64,000 nt of DNA from Thermodesulfovibrionia bacterium (GTDB taxonomy: Bacteria; Nitrospirota; Thermodesulfovibrionia; UBA6902): contig JAUSMY010000023.1 of assembly GCA_030646035.1 (NCBI GenBank), positions 99,702 to 163,701 of the forward strand, read 5' to 3'. Positions 1-9,349 of this stretch are shown here, piece by piece. Under the pieces are notes generated by a model, which was not told the DNA's origin, did not search any database, and saw nothing but the letters and a program-made list of their open reading frames with translations. Both the position numbers and the translations under genes were made by a program. Numbering within the stretch: position 1 is the stretch's first letter; each line of letters begins with the position of its first letter.

Positions 1-5
1 ATAAT

Positions 6-1016
6 ATGAAAACAATTCTGAAGCTAACAGTAATCACAGCATTGCTTTTGTCATTTACTTATGTGAATGCAGCGGAAACACTCAACGGTGCAGGTGCCAC
101 ATTCCCGTATCCCGTATATTCGGCTTGGGCGTATGATTACAGTAAGATCGCTGGGGTTCAGCTTAACTATCAGTCAATCGGTTCAGGAGGCGGGGTAAAA
201 CAGATCTCTGCGCGGACCGTTGATTTCGGGGCATCGGATGCTCCGCTTGAAACAGCAGCGCTTCTGAAGGATAAGCTGCTTCAGTTTCCCGCGGTTATTG
301 GAGGGGTTGTCCCTGTTGTGAATATTGAAAACATTAAGACAGGGCAGCTCAAGCTCGATTCTGATACTCTGTGCAAGATCTTTCTTGGCGATATTAAGTA
401 CTGGGATGATGCACAGATAGTGAAGATGAACAATGGCATTAAACTTTCCCACAGCGATATAACCGTAGTTTACAGATCCGACGGCTCAGGCACAACTGCT
501 ATATTCACTGATTACCTCAACGCAACCTGCCCTGCCTGGAAGGAGAAGGTCGGCTCCGGCAAGGCTGTACAATTTCCTGTCGGGATCGGCGGAAAGGGAA
601 ATGAAGGTGTAGCCAACTACGTACAGAGGACAGCTAATTCAATAGGGTATGTAGAGTTCGCTTATGCAAAACAGAACAAGCTGAATCATACTCAGCTCAA
701 AAATGCAGCGGGGAACTTTATAGAGCCGAGCTTCGAGAGTTTTGAGGATGCTGCTGCGACAGGGGATTTTGACCCTAAAAAAGATTTTTATCTATGGCTT
801 ACAAATGCGCCGGGCAAGGATTCATGGCCGATAGCGGGAGCAACCTTTATCCTCCTTGCAAAAGAGAAGGCTGATACAAACAAGAAAGTTGTTAAATTCT
901 TTGACTGGGCTTTTAAGAACGGCGATAATAAGGCTAAAGAGCTCGTGTACGTTCCACTGCCGGCATTGTTAAAAGATAAGGTCAGGGCTTACTGGAAGGA
1001 AAAGGGAATTTATTAA
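6..1016 (+). CDS. pstS: Phosphate ABC transporter substrate-binding protein PstS
   Basis: Periplasmic phosphate-binding subunit of the PstSCAB high-affinity importer. The protein is 336 aa, the usual length for the family. It starts with a Sec signal peptide (Lys near the N-terminus, a Leu/Val/Ala core, likely cleavage after about residue 22, VNAA). The mature part opens with the PstS signature GAGATFPYPVYSAW, and the phosphate-contacting loop RSDGSGTT lies near residues 155-162. It heads an operon with pstC, pstA, pstB and phoU. Only five bases precede the ATG, so the promoter and any Pho-type operator are outside the window. The 76-base gap to pstC holds a strong hairpin that could make PstS more abundant than the permease. 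The identification is secure. Confidence 0.97.
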   Translation: MKTILKLTVITALLLSFTYVNAAETLNGAGATFPYPVYSAWAYDYSKIAGVQLNYQSIGSGGGVKQISARTVDFGASDAPLETAALLKDKLLQFPAVIGGVVPVVNIENIKTGQLKLDSDTLCKIFLGDIKYWDDAQIVKMNNGIKLSHSDITVVYRSDGSGTTAIFTDYLNATCPAWKEKVGSGKAVQFPVGIGGKGNEGVANYVQRTANSIGYVEFAYAKQNKLNHTQLKNAAGNFIEPSFESFEDAAATGDFDPKKDFYLWLTNAPGKDSWPIAGATFILLAKEKADTNKKVVKFFDWAFKNGDNKAKELVYVPLPALLKDKVRAYWKEKGIY

Positions 1017-1032
1017 AAATAACGCCCCCCAA

Positions 1033-1077
1033 CCCCCTCTTAAATTACCAAAAGTAGGTGCTTTAGGCAAGAGGGGG
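1033..1077. other. Intercistronic hairpin between pstS and pstC
   Basis: A 9-bp perfect inverted repeat, CCCCCTCTT at 1033-1041 and AAGAGGGGG at 1069-1077, encloses a 27-base loop. No T-run follows on either strand, so it is not a classical terminator. By position it could protect the 3' end of pstS mRNA or reduce read-through to pstC, as intercistronic hairpins do after other binding-protein genes; that role is inferred. C/G-rich palindromes of this kind are also often dispersed repeats, and I see no second copy in this window. Confidence 0.5.
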
Positions 1078-1092
1078 AGCAGGACAACTATT

Positions 1093-2031
1093 ATGCCGTT
1101 ACAATATAAAAAAAATCCCGCTGATGTCGTCTTCTTAACAACTACCGCCATAGCCGCATTTTCAGTCATCATCTTTATCATCGGGATCTTTTACATACTT
1201 GTCTATGAATCTTCCCCTGCGATAGGGAGGTTCGGATTAAAATTCCTTACATCAACAGAATGGAATCCGGTAAAAGAGTCTTTCGGCGCATTAACGAATA
1301 TTTACGGCACGATACTTACGACCGTTCTCTCCCTGCTGATAGCGATACCTGTTGCCATCGGCATCGCGATATTTGTAACTGAGATATCGCCCAATTTCCT
1401 TAAAGCACCCATCGGCGCGGCTATCGAGCTTCTGGCGGCGATACCGAGCATCATCTACGGCATGTGGGGGCTCTTCACGCTCTCGCCTATAATGAGCAAA
1501 TATGTTGAGCCCTTTCTAAAAGAGATCACTGCCGGGATACCGTTCGTCAATATCCTTTTCAAGGGCACGCCGATGGGGATAGATATTTTGACCGCGAGCG
1601 TTATCCTGAGCATCATGATTATCCCGTTCACAGCCAGCATCGCAAGGGACTCTTTCAACCTCACTCCTTCCATAGTAAAGGAATCAGCTTACGCCATCGG
1701 CGCGACAAGGTGGGAGGTAGTTAAGAATATAGTCATCCCTTTTTCAAAGCTCGGCGTATTCGGCGGAATAGTCCTTTCATTAGGAAGAGCGATAGGCGAG
1801 ACCATGGCTGTTGCATTTGTCCTCGGCAATAACCACAGGATCACCACATCGCTGCTTGACGCGGCTGCAACAATAACGGTCACGCTTGCAAATGAGTTTG
1901 CAGAGGCGGACAATGACATTTATCTGTCATCGCTCTTTTACCTTGCGCTCGTGCTATTTGTCATGAGCTTTATTACGCTTGCCATAGCCAAGATCTTTCT
2001 CATTAAGGCGGAGAGGAAATATTCACGATGA
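1093..2031 (+). CDS. pstC: Phosphate ABC transporter permease PstC
   Basis: Inner-membrane permease subunit of the phosphate importer, 312 aa. It has about six membrane segments, beginning with one at roughly residues 13-38. The EAA-type coupling loop that contacts the ATPase is visible as KESAYAIGATRWEVVKNIVIP at about residues 196-216, followed by the conserved SLGRAIGETMAVAFVLGN. It overlaps pstA by 4 bp (ATGA), so the two permeases are likely translated in a coupled way. The ATG at 1093 has a weak upstream AGG. Pairing with PstA is implied by adjacency. Confidence 0.96.
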   Translation: MPLQYKKNPADVVFLTTTAIAAFSVIIFIIGIFYILVYESSPAIGRFGLKFLTSTEWNPVKESFGALTNIYGTILTTVLSLLIAIPVAIGIAIFVTEISPNFLKAPIGAAIELLAAIPSIIYGMWGLFTLSPIMSKYVEPFLKEITAGIPFVNILFKGTPMGIDILTASVILSIMIIPFTASIARDSFNLTPSIVKESAYAIGATRWEVVKNIVIPFSKLGVFGGIVLSLGRAIGETMAVAFVLGNNHRITTSLLDAAATITVTLANEFAEADNDIYLSSLFYLALVLFVMSFITLAIAKIFLIKAERKYSR

Positions 2032-2873
2032 CAAATGCGCAGAAGAGAAAGGTTGAAGGCATTATCGCAATGACGCTGAGCACACTTGCAGCGGCTATCG
2101 GCCTCTTCTGGCTTGTCTTTATTTTAGGCGACGTGCTCGTGCATGGGATGAAGGCGTTGAACCTGAGTTTATTCACTAATGATCCCGTTCCGGCAGGTGT
2201 TGAAGGAGGAGGCCTGAGGAACGCCTTTGTCGGACAGCTGATGATAACCGCGTGCGCAACATTGATCGGCGTGCCTGTCGGCGTGCTTGGCGGGACATTT
2301 CTTGCCGAGTATGCGCGCGGCAGAAAGATAGCAAGGATAATAAGCGTACTGTCGGATATCATGGTAAGCGTTCCTTCAATTGTTATAGGAACATTTATAT
2401 ATGCCGTGCTTGTGAGGCCGCTTGGCCATTTCAGCGGATGGGCCGGTGCGATCGCGCTATCGATCATCATGATCCCTGTTGTCATGAGGACTACTGAAAA
2501 TATGCTGACCCTGGTTCCATGGACCCTGAGAGAGGCGGCATTTGCGCTCGGGGCGCCGTATTACAAGGTCATTATCCAGGTTGTTTACAGGGGGGCTGCG
2601 ACTGGTATTTTTACGGGAATACTGCTTTCAATTGCGCGCGTTGCCGGAGAGACAGCGCCGCTTCTCTTCACATCTTTTAATAACTCCTTCTATTCGCTGA
2701 ACATGAACGGGCCTGTTGCGTCGCTTACAGTTACAATATTTCAATATGCCATGGGGCCTTATGATTCGTGGCATGCGCAGGCATGGGCTGCTTCTTTTGT
2801 CATAACTTTATTTATACTTATGCTTACTGTGATCGGCAGGCTCATTATAAAATGGAGGTACGGAGGGCGTTGA
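2028..2873 (+). CDS. pstA: Phosphate ABC transporter permease PstA
   Basis: Second permease of the Pst importer, 281 aa with six predicted membrane helices. The ATPase-coupling loop reads [20 protein letters not shown] near residues 168-187, followed by the family motif [14 protein letters not shown]. The start overlaps the pstC stop as ATGA. The gene ends at a TGA that lies inside the 5' part of pstB, so pstC, pstA and pstB form one overlapping transcription unit. Length and motifs match the family, with nothing missing. Confidence 0.96.
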   Translation: MTNAQKRKVEGIIAMTLSTLAAAIGLFWLVFILGDVLVHGMKALNLSLFTNDPVPAGVEGGGLRNAFVGQLMITACATLIGVPVGVLGGTFLAEYARGRKIARIISVLSDIMVSVPSIVIGTFIYAVLVRPLGHFSGWAGAIALSIIMIPVVMRTTENMLTLVPWTLREAAFALGAPYYKVIIQVVYRGAATGIFTGILLSIARVAGETAPLLFTSFNNSFYSLNMNGPVASLTVTIFQYAMGPYDSWHAQAWAASFVITLFILMLTVIGRLIIKWRYGGR

Positions 2874-3634
2874 ACGAGACGATTGAGATCGAAGTTAAGA
2901 ACCTGGATTTTTACTATCCTGGCAATGTGCATGCACTGAAGAATGTCAGCCTGCCTGTTTATAAGAACAGCATCACCGCGCTGATCGGCCCGTCGGGCTG
3001 CGGCAAGACAACTCTGCTGAGGTGTTTTAACAGGATGCATGACCTTTATCCCGGGAACAGGTACAGCGGTGATATACTAATGAACGGGAAGAACATACTC
3101 GCAGGCGATACCGACCTGATCGACCTCAGGAGCCGCACGGGTATGGTCTTTCAGAAGCCGACACCCTTTCCCATGAGCATCTTTGAAAATATAGCCTACG
3201 GACTGAAGCTCAAGGGCATAAAGAAGCGGGATGAGCTTGCAGAGCGGGTTGAGAAGGCGCTTGTCAATGCGGCGCTTTGGGAAGAGGTAAAGGACAAGCT
3301 TAATGAAAGCGCATATGCACTTTCGGGGGGGCAGCAGCAGAGGCTTGTTATCGCGCGCGCGCTTGCTGTTGAGCCGAAGGTCATTCTCTTTGATGAGCCG
3401 ACATCAGCGCTTGACCCGATATCAACATCAAAGATAGAGGACCTTGTTGTTGAACTGAAGAAGGAAGTCACTATAATAATAGTTACGCACAACATGCAGC
3501 AGGCAGCGCGGGTCTCTGACCGGACCGGGTTTATGATGATGGGGGATTTGATAGAATTCGACAGGACTGATAGGATATTTACAAATCCGTCGGAAAAACT
3601 GACAGGGGATTATATTACAGGGAGGTTCGGATAA
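2852..3634 (+). CDS. pstB: Phosphate ABC transporter ATP-binding protein PstB
   Basis: ATPase of the Pst importer, about 260 aa from the ATG at 2852. Walker A is GPSGCGKTT, the signature is [16 protein letters not shown], Walker B is [13 protein letters not shown], and the H-loop is [12 protein letters not shown]. The reading frame stays open upstream to 2768, but that stretch is the 3' end of pstA in another frame. The PstB fold begins at [18 protein letters not shown] at 2870 overlapping the pstA TGA is another possible start, with GGAGGG only 2 bases upstream. The stop TAA overlaps the phoU ATG (TAATG). Confidence 0.95.
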   Translation: MEVRRALNETIEIEVKNLDFYYPGNVHALKNVSLPVYKNSITALIGPSGCGKTTLLRCFNRMHDLYPGNRYSGDILMNGKNILAGDTDLIDLRSRTGMVFQKPTPFPMSIFENIAYGLKLKGIKKRDELAERVEKALVNAALWEEVKDKLNESAYALSGGQQQRLVIARALAVEPKVILFDEPTSALDPISTSKIEDLVVELKKEVTIIIVTHNMQQAARVSDRTGFMMMGDLIEFDRTDRIFTNPSEKLTGDYITGRFG

Positions 3635-4296
3635 TGACGGTTAAGAGCAATGAGATCGGGCATCTTAACGAGATGCTTTTGAACATGGCCTCCCTTGTTG
3701 AGGCGGCTATCAAGAATTCAGTAACATCGCTTGTTGACAGGGATTCAGCCCTTGCCGTTCAGGTCATTGAAAGGGACAGGGAGATAAACACTTACGACGT
3801 AAAGATAGACGAGGAGTGTATAAGGCTGCTTGCGTTGAAACAGCCGATGGGCAAAGACCTCCGCTTTATAACAACCGCCATGAAGATAACAACTGACATG
3901 GAAAGGATAGCTGATAACGCGGTCAATATCGCCGAAAGAGCGGTTGAACTTAACAGGGAACCCATACTAAAGCCCTACATAGATATCCCGCGCATGTCAA
4001 GGATAGCGCAGGGCATGGTCATTGATGCGATCAACGCCTTTGTGAGCGAGAATACATCTCTTGCAAAAGACGTCATTATGCGTGATGACGATGTGGATGA
4101 TCTTAACAGCGCGGTATGCGAAGAGCTTATGGAGATGATGATCCGCGACCCTTCCACAATAACACGGGTGGTCAAGGTTACATATGTATCAAAATATCTT
4201 GAGAGGCTCGCCGACCATGCGACAAACATCGCCGAGGATGTCATATACATGGTTGAAGGCAAGATAATCCGGCATATGGAGCCGGGCAAGTTGTGA
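3634..4296 (+). CDS. phoU: Phosphate signalling regulator PhoU
   Basis: PhoU, 220 aa, two homologous three-helix bundles that bind metal and link the Pst transporter to the PhoR sensor kinase. The family signatures are present in both halves: IDEECIRLLALKQPMGKDLRF and TTDMERIADNAVNIAERA in the first, then SKYLERLADHATNIAEDVIYMVEGK at the C-terminus. Its start overlaps pstB by one base, and the next gene overlaps its stop (GTGA), so it is embedded in the pst operon. No phoB/phoR is in the window. Confidence 0.96.
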   Translation: MTVKSNEIGHLNEMLLNMASLVEAAIKNSVTSLVDRDSALAVQVIERDREINTYDVKIDEECIRLLALKQPMGKDLRFITTAMKITTDMERIADNAVNIAERAVELNREPILKPYIDIPRMSRIAQGMVIDAINAFVSENTSLAKDVIMRDDDVDDLNSAVCEELMEMMIRDPSTITRVVKVTYVSKYLERLADHATNIAEDVIYMVEGKIIRHMEPGKL

Positions 4297-5603
4297 TCCT
4301 CAGACGTATTGTTTTTATTCTGCTGCTCCTGCTTCTTCCTTCTCTCTCTTTTGCCGATAGCAAAAAGGTCTTCAGCGAGAACAGCAGGTCAATCGTACTG
4401 GTCAAGGCATACAGCGATAAAGGCGAGGACCTCACCGAAGGCACAGGGTTTTTTGCAAGCTCTGACGGTGCGATAGTTACGAATTACCATGTGATAGGTA
4501 TTGCTGATAAGATCAGGATCTGGACCGGCAGCCGGGAGCTTCAAGTTGAAGGCGTAATTTATGCTGACAAGGAGAATGACCTCGTAATTCTCAAGGCGAA
4601 GGGCAGTAACTTCCCCGCAGTCAGATTTGCAGATGCCGGAAAAATAAATATCAAAGAGCAGGTCTATCTTATAAGCAGCTCAACCGAGTCCGGGAACACG
4701 ATCCATGAAGGTGTTTTTGAGGGATCCAAAACAACGCCTTCCGGCACAAAGGCCATTCATATTACCGCGCCTGCTTCGCACGGAGAGAGCGGGAGCCCTG
4801 TATTCACCAAAGATGGATCGGTCATCGGCATCGTAACCTTTCTCATTAAAAGAGCAGAGCATATCATCCTTGCGATGCCCGCGTCTCTCATAACAGAAAA
4901 AATATCAAACAGGAATATCGCTTCTCTCGATAAGACGATCAAAAATTATCAGAAGACCGCTGACTACTGGTTTTATCTCGGCTACTTCCTTATTCAGGTG
5001 AAGGCGGACAAAGAGGCTGCGCAGGTCTTAAGAGAGGCGATACGCCTGAAGCCCGGTTTTGCCGAGGCGCATTATTATCTCGGCATAGCCTGTGAAAAGT
5101 TAGACAGAAATAAAGAGGCGATAAAAGCGTACAAAGAGGCTGTCAGATTATCGCCTGATTTTACTGATGCGCATTTCAGCCTCGGTGCTGCGTATGGAAA
5201 CAAGGGCATGTACAAAGAATCGCTGGACGCGCTCAAGCAGGCGGTAAGGCTGGATAATGATTTCCCCGATGCCTACTACTACATGGGCATCGCATACGCT
5301 AATCTTGGGATGTTCAAGGAAGGGATTGAGGCCAACAAACAGGCTGTTAAGCTGAAGCCTGATTTTGCGGATGCATATTACAACCTCGGCATAGCCAATC
5401 AAAAAACAGGAAATTATAAAGATGCAATATCGTCATTACAGCAGGCTGTGAAGCTTAAACCGGATTTTGCCGATGCACATTATTATCTCGGGATATTATA
5501 TTTGACTTCAAACAACAAGACCGCAGCGATTGAAAGTCATAACATTCTAAAAGGGCTGAACAAGGAATTGGCAGGGAAGTTATTTAAGTTGATATACGGA
5601 TAG
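4293..5603 (+). CDS. Secreted trypsin-like (S1C-type) protease with TPR repeats
   Basis: A 436-aa exported protein. After a signal peptide (residues 1-21, cut near SFADS) comes a chymotrypsin-fold domain with a complete triad: His in TNYHVIG, Asp in KENDLVIL, Ser in GESGSPVF. From about residue 220 there are six tandem 34-residue TPR units with the repeated theme AVRLKPDFADAYYNLGIA. There is no PDZ domain, so this is not ordinary DegP/HtrA. The GTG start at 4293 overlaps the phoU stop by 4 bases, so it is probably translated with the pst operon. A periplasmic quality-control or signalling role tied to phosphate stress is inference. Confidence 0.85.
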   Translation: MILRRIVFILLLLLLPSLSFADSKKVFSENSRSIVLVKAYSDKGEDLTEGTGFFASSDGAIVTNYHVIGIADKIRIWTGSRELQVEGVIYADKENDLVILKAKGSNFPAVRFADAGKINIKEQVYLISSSTESGNTIHEGVFEGSKTTPSGTKAIHITAPASHGESGSPVFTKDGSVIGIVTFLIKRAEHIILAMPASLITEKISNRNIASLDKTIKNYQKTADYWFYLGYFLIQVKADKEAAQVLREAIRLKPGFAEAHYYLGIACEKLDRNKEAIKAYKEAVRLSPDFTDAHFSLGAAYGNKGMYKESLDALKQAVRLDNDFPDAYYYMGIAYANLGMFKEGIEANKQAVKLKPDFADAYYNLGIANQKTGNYKDAISSLQQAVKLKPDFADAHYYLGILYLTSNNKTAAIESHNILKGLNKELAGKLFKLIYG

Positions 5604-5620
5604 GCTCTGCGCTTTCTGTA

Positions 5621-7492
5621 TTATGATTTCATTGCCCGTTTATCCCTCTCAACCGCCACCATCAAAAGCGATATTGCCGCAGGTGTGACGCCGGGGATTC
5701 TTCCTGCCTGTCCGAGGTTGAGCGGTTTTATCTCTTCGAGCTTGCCGACTACTTCGTTTGACAGTCCGGGGATGCCTTTAAAAACAAAATCTTCAGGTAT
5801 CTTTACCATCTCTATCTTCTTCAATTTCTCCGCAAGCTCGGCCTGGCGTTTTATATAGCCTATGTATTTTGTCTGTATCGCAACCTGATTGATAATGTCA
5901 GGAGAAAGCTCGTTTTTCTGCGGAGACATTTTTTCAATATCAGAATACTCCACCTCCGGCCTCTTGAGCAGTTGGTAAAGGCTGACATCCTCTTTTATCT
6001 CTGTGCTGTTGAGACTGATCAAAACCGGATTTGCTTCCTGCGGTTTGACCCTTGTGTGTTTCAGCCTTTTTATCTCAGCCTTTGTCGCTTCTCTTTTGTG
6101 ATTAAGCAGGCCAAGGCTTTCTTTGTTTATAAGCCCGATGTCATGCCCCTTTTCCATGAGGCGAAGGTCTGCGTTGTCCTGTCTTAATAGCAGCCGGTAT
6201 TCAGCCCGTGATGTGAACATCCTGTAAGGCTCTTTTGTCCCTTTTGTGACAAGGTCATCTATCAGCACGCCGATGTATGCCTCATCCCTGCCGAGGATCA
6301 TCGGGTCTTTGCCTTTTATCTTGAGCGCGGCGTTTATGCCTGCCATGAGCCCCTGAGCGGCAGCCTCTTCATAGCCTGATGTCCCGTTTATCTGGCCTGC
6401 GAGAAAGAGGCCTTCAATAAGTTTTGTCTCAAGCGAGGGAAGGAGCTGTGTGGGATAGACATAGTCGTATTCGATTGCGTATCCGAACTTGGTTATCTTT
6501 GCATTCTCAAGCCCTGCGATGCTATGAACAAACTTTGTCTGCGCATCTTCTGAAAGGCTTGTTGATATGCCGTTTGCGTAATACTCATCAACATCCAGCC
6601 CTTCAGGCTCAAGAAAGACCTGATGCCTCTCTCTCTCTTTGAACCGCACAACCTTGTCTTCAATAGAAGGGCAGTATCTCGGGCCGACACCTTTTATAAC
6701 ACCGCTGTAAAGAGGCGAGTCATGGAGGTTGTTAAGGATTATTTCATGGGTCTCTTTATTTGTGTATGTCATGTAGCACGGCAGCTGCGGGTTGGTTATC
6801 TCTTTTGTAAATATCGAAATACGTGGCAGCGGGATATCGCCGTCCTGTACGATCATGACCGAGAGGTCAACGCCTTTATGCGCGAGGCGAGGCGGCGTGC
6901 CTGTCTTTAGCCGTCCCAGTTTTAACCCCATACCGGAAAGGCTCTCTGACACTCCTAATGAAGGTGGCTCTCCAACCCTGCCAGCGGGATACTGATTCAG
7001 CCCGATATGTATAAGCCCGTTAAGAAATGTGCCTGTAGTGATTATCACAGCCTTTGAAAGGTATTCGCCCAAAGGGGTTTTGATGCCAAGGATCTTTCCG
7101 TTTTCAGAGATGACCTCATCAACAGTCTCTTCTATTATCTCAAGCCTTTCTTGTGATGCTACAGCTTCCAAAGCATATTTTCTGTATAGCGCGCGGTCGC
7201 ACTGAACTCTTGTTGCCCAGACCGCCGGGCCTTTGCTTTTATTAAGTATCTTAAATTGTATGCCTGCCTTGTCAGTTATCTTTGCCATCTCCCCGCCGAG
7301 CGCGTCTATCTCTCGCACAAGATGGCTTTTTGCCAATCCGCCTATTGCAGGATTGCATGACATCTGGCCGATAGTCTTTGCGCTCATTGTAAAGAGGGCG
7401 ACGCTCAGTCCCATCCTCGCAGAGGCGAGTGAAGCTTCGATGCCCGCATGTCCGCCGCCGATGACGATGATGTCAAAGTTGTGATTTTCCAT
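5621..7492 (-). CDS. mnmG: tRNA U34 carboxymethylaminomethyl enzyme MnmG (GidA)
   Basis: FAD-dependent partner of MnmE that installs the 5-carboxymethylaminomethyl group on U34 of certain tRNAs. The Rossmann FAD site VIGGGHAGIEAS lies at about residues 10-21. The Cys-containing stretch SCNPAIGGLAKSHLVREIDALGG and the C-terminal GIPGLSNEVVGKLEEIKP...RIPGVTPAAISLL region are typical. I place the start at the ATG at 7492 (623 aa) because two codons upstream there is only a TTG. It lies 2 bases after the stop of the upstream gene, consistent with coupling. mnmE is not in the window. The gene converges on the pst operon with only 17 bases between stops. Confidence 0.96.
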   Translation of the reverse strand: MENHNFDIIVIGGGHAGIEASLASARMGLSVALFTMSAKTIGQMSCNPAIGGLAKSHLVREIDALGGEMAKITDKAGIQFKILNKSKGPAVWATRVQCDRALYRKYALEAVASQERLEIIEETVDEVISENGKILGIKTPLGEYLSKAVIITTGTFLNGLIHIGLNQYPAGRVGEPPSLGVSESLSGMGLKLGRLKTGTPPRLAHKGVDLSVMIVQDGDIPLPRISIFTKEITNPQLPCYMTYTNKETHEIILNNLHDSPLYSGVIKGVGPRYCPSIEDKVVRFKERERHQVFLEPEGLDVDEYYANGISTSLSEDAQTKFVHSIAGLENAKITKFGYAIEYDYVYPTQLLPSLETKLIEGLFLAGQINGTSGYEEAAAQGLMAGINAALKIKGKDPMILGRDEAYIGVLIDDLVTKGTKEPYRMFTSRAEYRLLLRQDNADLRLMEKGHDIGLINKESLGLLNHKREATKAEIKRLKHTRVKPQEANPVLISLNSTEIKEDVSLYQLLKRPEVEYSDIEKMSPQKNELSPDIINQVAIQTKYIGYIKRQAELAEKLKKIEMVKIPEDFVFKGIPGLSNEVVGKLEEIKPLNLGQAGRIPGVTPAAISLLMVAVERDKRAMKS

Positions 7493-7494
7493 TC

Positions 7495-8406
7495 TCAATT
7501 CTTAACTTCAAATTTCTTTGACGGCTTGCTGAGCCTGAAGAACTCAAGTCCGCCTATGAGGCTTACTATGCTCATATTTATAAAGATAAGAAGCGAAAGG
7601 CTGAGCGCTTCAACCTCTGTCATGCCTGCCTTGGTAAAGAGGATGAGGAAGCCTGCCTCCCTGATACCCAGCCCGGCGACTGATAAAGGCACGGCAGTGG
7701 CAACGGTTATCAACGGGATGAATAAAAAGAAGTATATGATATCCAGGTCGAATCCTAATGACAGAGATAATATGTAAAAAGATGTTATGACGACTGATTG
7801 AATTATTAATCCTAAAAAGAGCCCTTTGAAGATGACATCTCCTTTTTTCTTGAACTCCATGAGCGGCTTGTGAAATGTGCTGAGGAACTTTATCTTTCCC
7901 CAGTTGATATTCCAGAAGAAGAGGCTTGCGAATATAAAGGTTCCGCAGAAGATTGGAACAAGCCAGAATAATTTAGTCCCTTCTAAATAATTATGCCCGA
8001 AGATAAAGGCTATGAATCCTATAATAGCAAGCGCCGTAAGCCCCATATATCTGTCCATGAATACGGATGCCAGTGAAGCCCCTATCTCGCATTTTTCCTT
8101 GTAAAGATAATATGCCTTTACCGCGTCACCACCGACAAGGCCGGGCAGAAATGTATTAAAGAAAGCGCCTATAAAATAGAGCGATGCAAGCCTGGAGTAT
8201 CTTACAAAAGGAGGGAGAAAGAGCGACCATCTCTTAGCTGATATGAATATGGAGCTTGTATATACTGCAAATCCTGCAAAAAATATTGTCAGGTTGGTAT
8301 GCTTCAGTGTAGCGAGGATATTGTGAATGTCAACTTTCGAGAAGAAGAGATATAGAAGCGTTAAACTGACAAGGAGTTTCAGACCGAAGCTAAGAACCTT
8401 CTTCAA
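7495..8406 (-). CDS. LPG-synthase transmembrane family protein (UPF0104/AglD-like)
   Basis: A 303-aa integral membrane protein of the lysylphosphatidylglycerol synthase TM family. It has about seven or eight hydrophobic helices and the family features SAKRWSLFLPP, LPGLVGGDAVKAYYLYKE (about residues 88-105), and a late SVAGLGIREAGFLILFTKAGM segment. It has no C-terminal aminoacyltransferase domain. Members often sit with GT2 and GT39 glycosyltransferases and are thought to move lipid-linked sugars or modify lipids. It overlaps the GT2 gene by 17 bases and runs 2 bases into mnmG. The substrate cannot be read from the sequence. Confidence 0.82.
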   Translation of the reverse strand: MKKVLSFGLKLLVSLTLLYLFFSKVDIHNILATLKHTNLTIFFAGFAVYTSSIFISAKRWSLFLPPFVRYSRLASLYFIGAFFNTFLPGLVGGDAVKAYYLYKEKCEIGASLASVFMDRYMGLTALAIIGFIAFIFGHNYLEGTKLFWLVPIFCGTFIFASLFFWNINWGKIKFLSTFHKPLMEFKKKGDVIFKGLFLGLIIQSVVITSFYILSLSLGFDLDIIYFFLFIPLITVATAVPLSVAGLGIREAGFLILFTKAGMTEVEALSLSLLIFINMSIVSLIGGLEFFRLSKPSKKFEVKN

Positions 8407-9334
8407 TTTCAGCTTTCCTCAAAGTGTATATCGGCTTCTTCTGGCTCTCATGATATACCCTTACGAGCAGCTCACCGAGAAGGCCCATGCCTATCAGTTG
8501 TATCCCGACAATGATGAGTAGTATTCCAAGGAGAAGGAGCGGCCTGCCTCCTATGGCCTGTCCTGACAGCTTGATGACCGTGAGGTAAAGAGAGATTATC
8601 ACGCCTGCGGCGCAGGACAAAAGTCCCCACGGCCCGAACGCCTGAAGCGGTTTTGTTGAGAAGCTCTGGAGGAATTTAACAGTAATGAGGTCGAGGATGA
8701 CATTCATCGTCCTGCCTATCCCGTATTTGGATGTGCCGTATTTCCTCGGGTGATGCGTGGTCTCCACCTCGGCGATCTTCACGCCGTACCAGCTCGCAAC
8801 GGCAGGGATGAATCTGTGCATCTCTCCGTACAGGTTAATATTCTTCACAACATCCGCTTTATATGCCTTAAGGCTGCAGCCGTAATCATGGAGCTTAACG
8901 CCTGTCACCCAGCTTATAAGCCGGTTCGCCATGACAGAGGGAAGCCTTCGTGAGATGAGCTTGTCCTTTCTGTTGCGCCTCCATCCGCTGACTATGTCAT
9001 ATTCTCCTATGAGGGCGAGAAGTTTCGGGATATCTTTCGGGTCGTTCTGAAGGTCGCCGTCAATGGTGACTATCACGTCGCCTTTTGCATAGTCAAAACC
9101 TGCTGCAAATGCTGCTGTCTGGCCGAAGTTGCGCCTGAAGCTTAACGGTTTGACATTGCTGTCCTTTTTGGCGAGCTCCTTTATCAGGCTCAGCGTCCTG
9201 TCAGTGCTTCCGTCATCGATAAATATCAGCTCATACGCCTTCCCGCCTGCGTCCATGGCAGACTTGAGCGATGAGTAAAGATGCGGGATGCTCTCTTCTT
9301 CGTTATAAAGCGGGACAACTATTGATACGAACAA
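8390..9334 (-). CDS. GT2 polyprenyl-phosphate glycosyltransferase (DPM/ArnC/GtrB-like)
   Basis: A 314-aa GT-A fold glycosyltransferase that loads a sugar onto undecaprenyl phosphate at the cytoplasmic face. Seen: N-terminal VSIVVPLYNEEESI, IDDGSTDRT (about residues 40-48), the RRNFGQTAAFAAGF acceptor loop, DGDLQNDP (catalytic/metal Asp cluster, about 93-100), and two C-terminal membrane helices (about residues 232-256 and 265-292). The only good start is a TTG at 9334, preceded 6 bases upstream by AAGGAG. It lies directly downstream of the PAP2-GT39 gene, which would use its product on the periplasmic side. The sugar is unknown; ArnC-like aminosugar or hexose are both possible. Confidence 0.9.
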   Translation of the reverse strand: MFVSIVVPLYNEEESIPHLYSSLKSAMDAGGKAYELIFIDDGSTDRTLSLIKELAKKDSNVKPLSFRRNFGQTAAFAAGFDYAKGDVIVTIDGDLQNDPKDIPKLLALIGEYDIVSGWRRNRKDKLISRRLPSVMANRLISWVTGVKLHDYGCSLKAYKADVVKNINLYGEMHRFIPAVASWYGVKIAEVETTHHPRKYGTSKYGIGRTMNVILDLITVKFLQSFSTKPLQAFGPWGLLSCAAGVIISLYLTVIKLSGQAIGGRPLLLLGILLIIVGIQLIGMGLLGELLVRVYHESQKKPIYTLRKAEIEEGS

Positions 9335-9349
9335 AATATCTCCTTGATC

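Noticed and set aside
2003..2485. 160-codon ORF antisense to pstC/pstA
   Set aside because: Shadow frame of strongly conserved permease genes.
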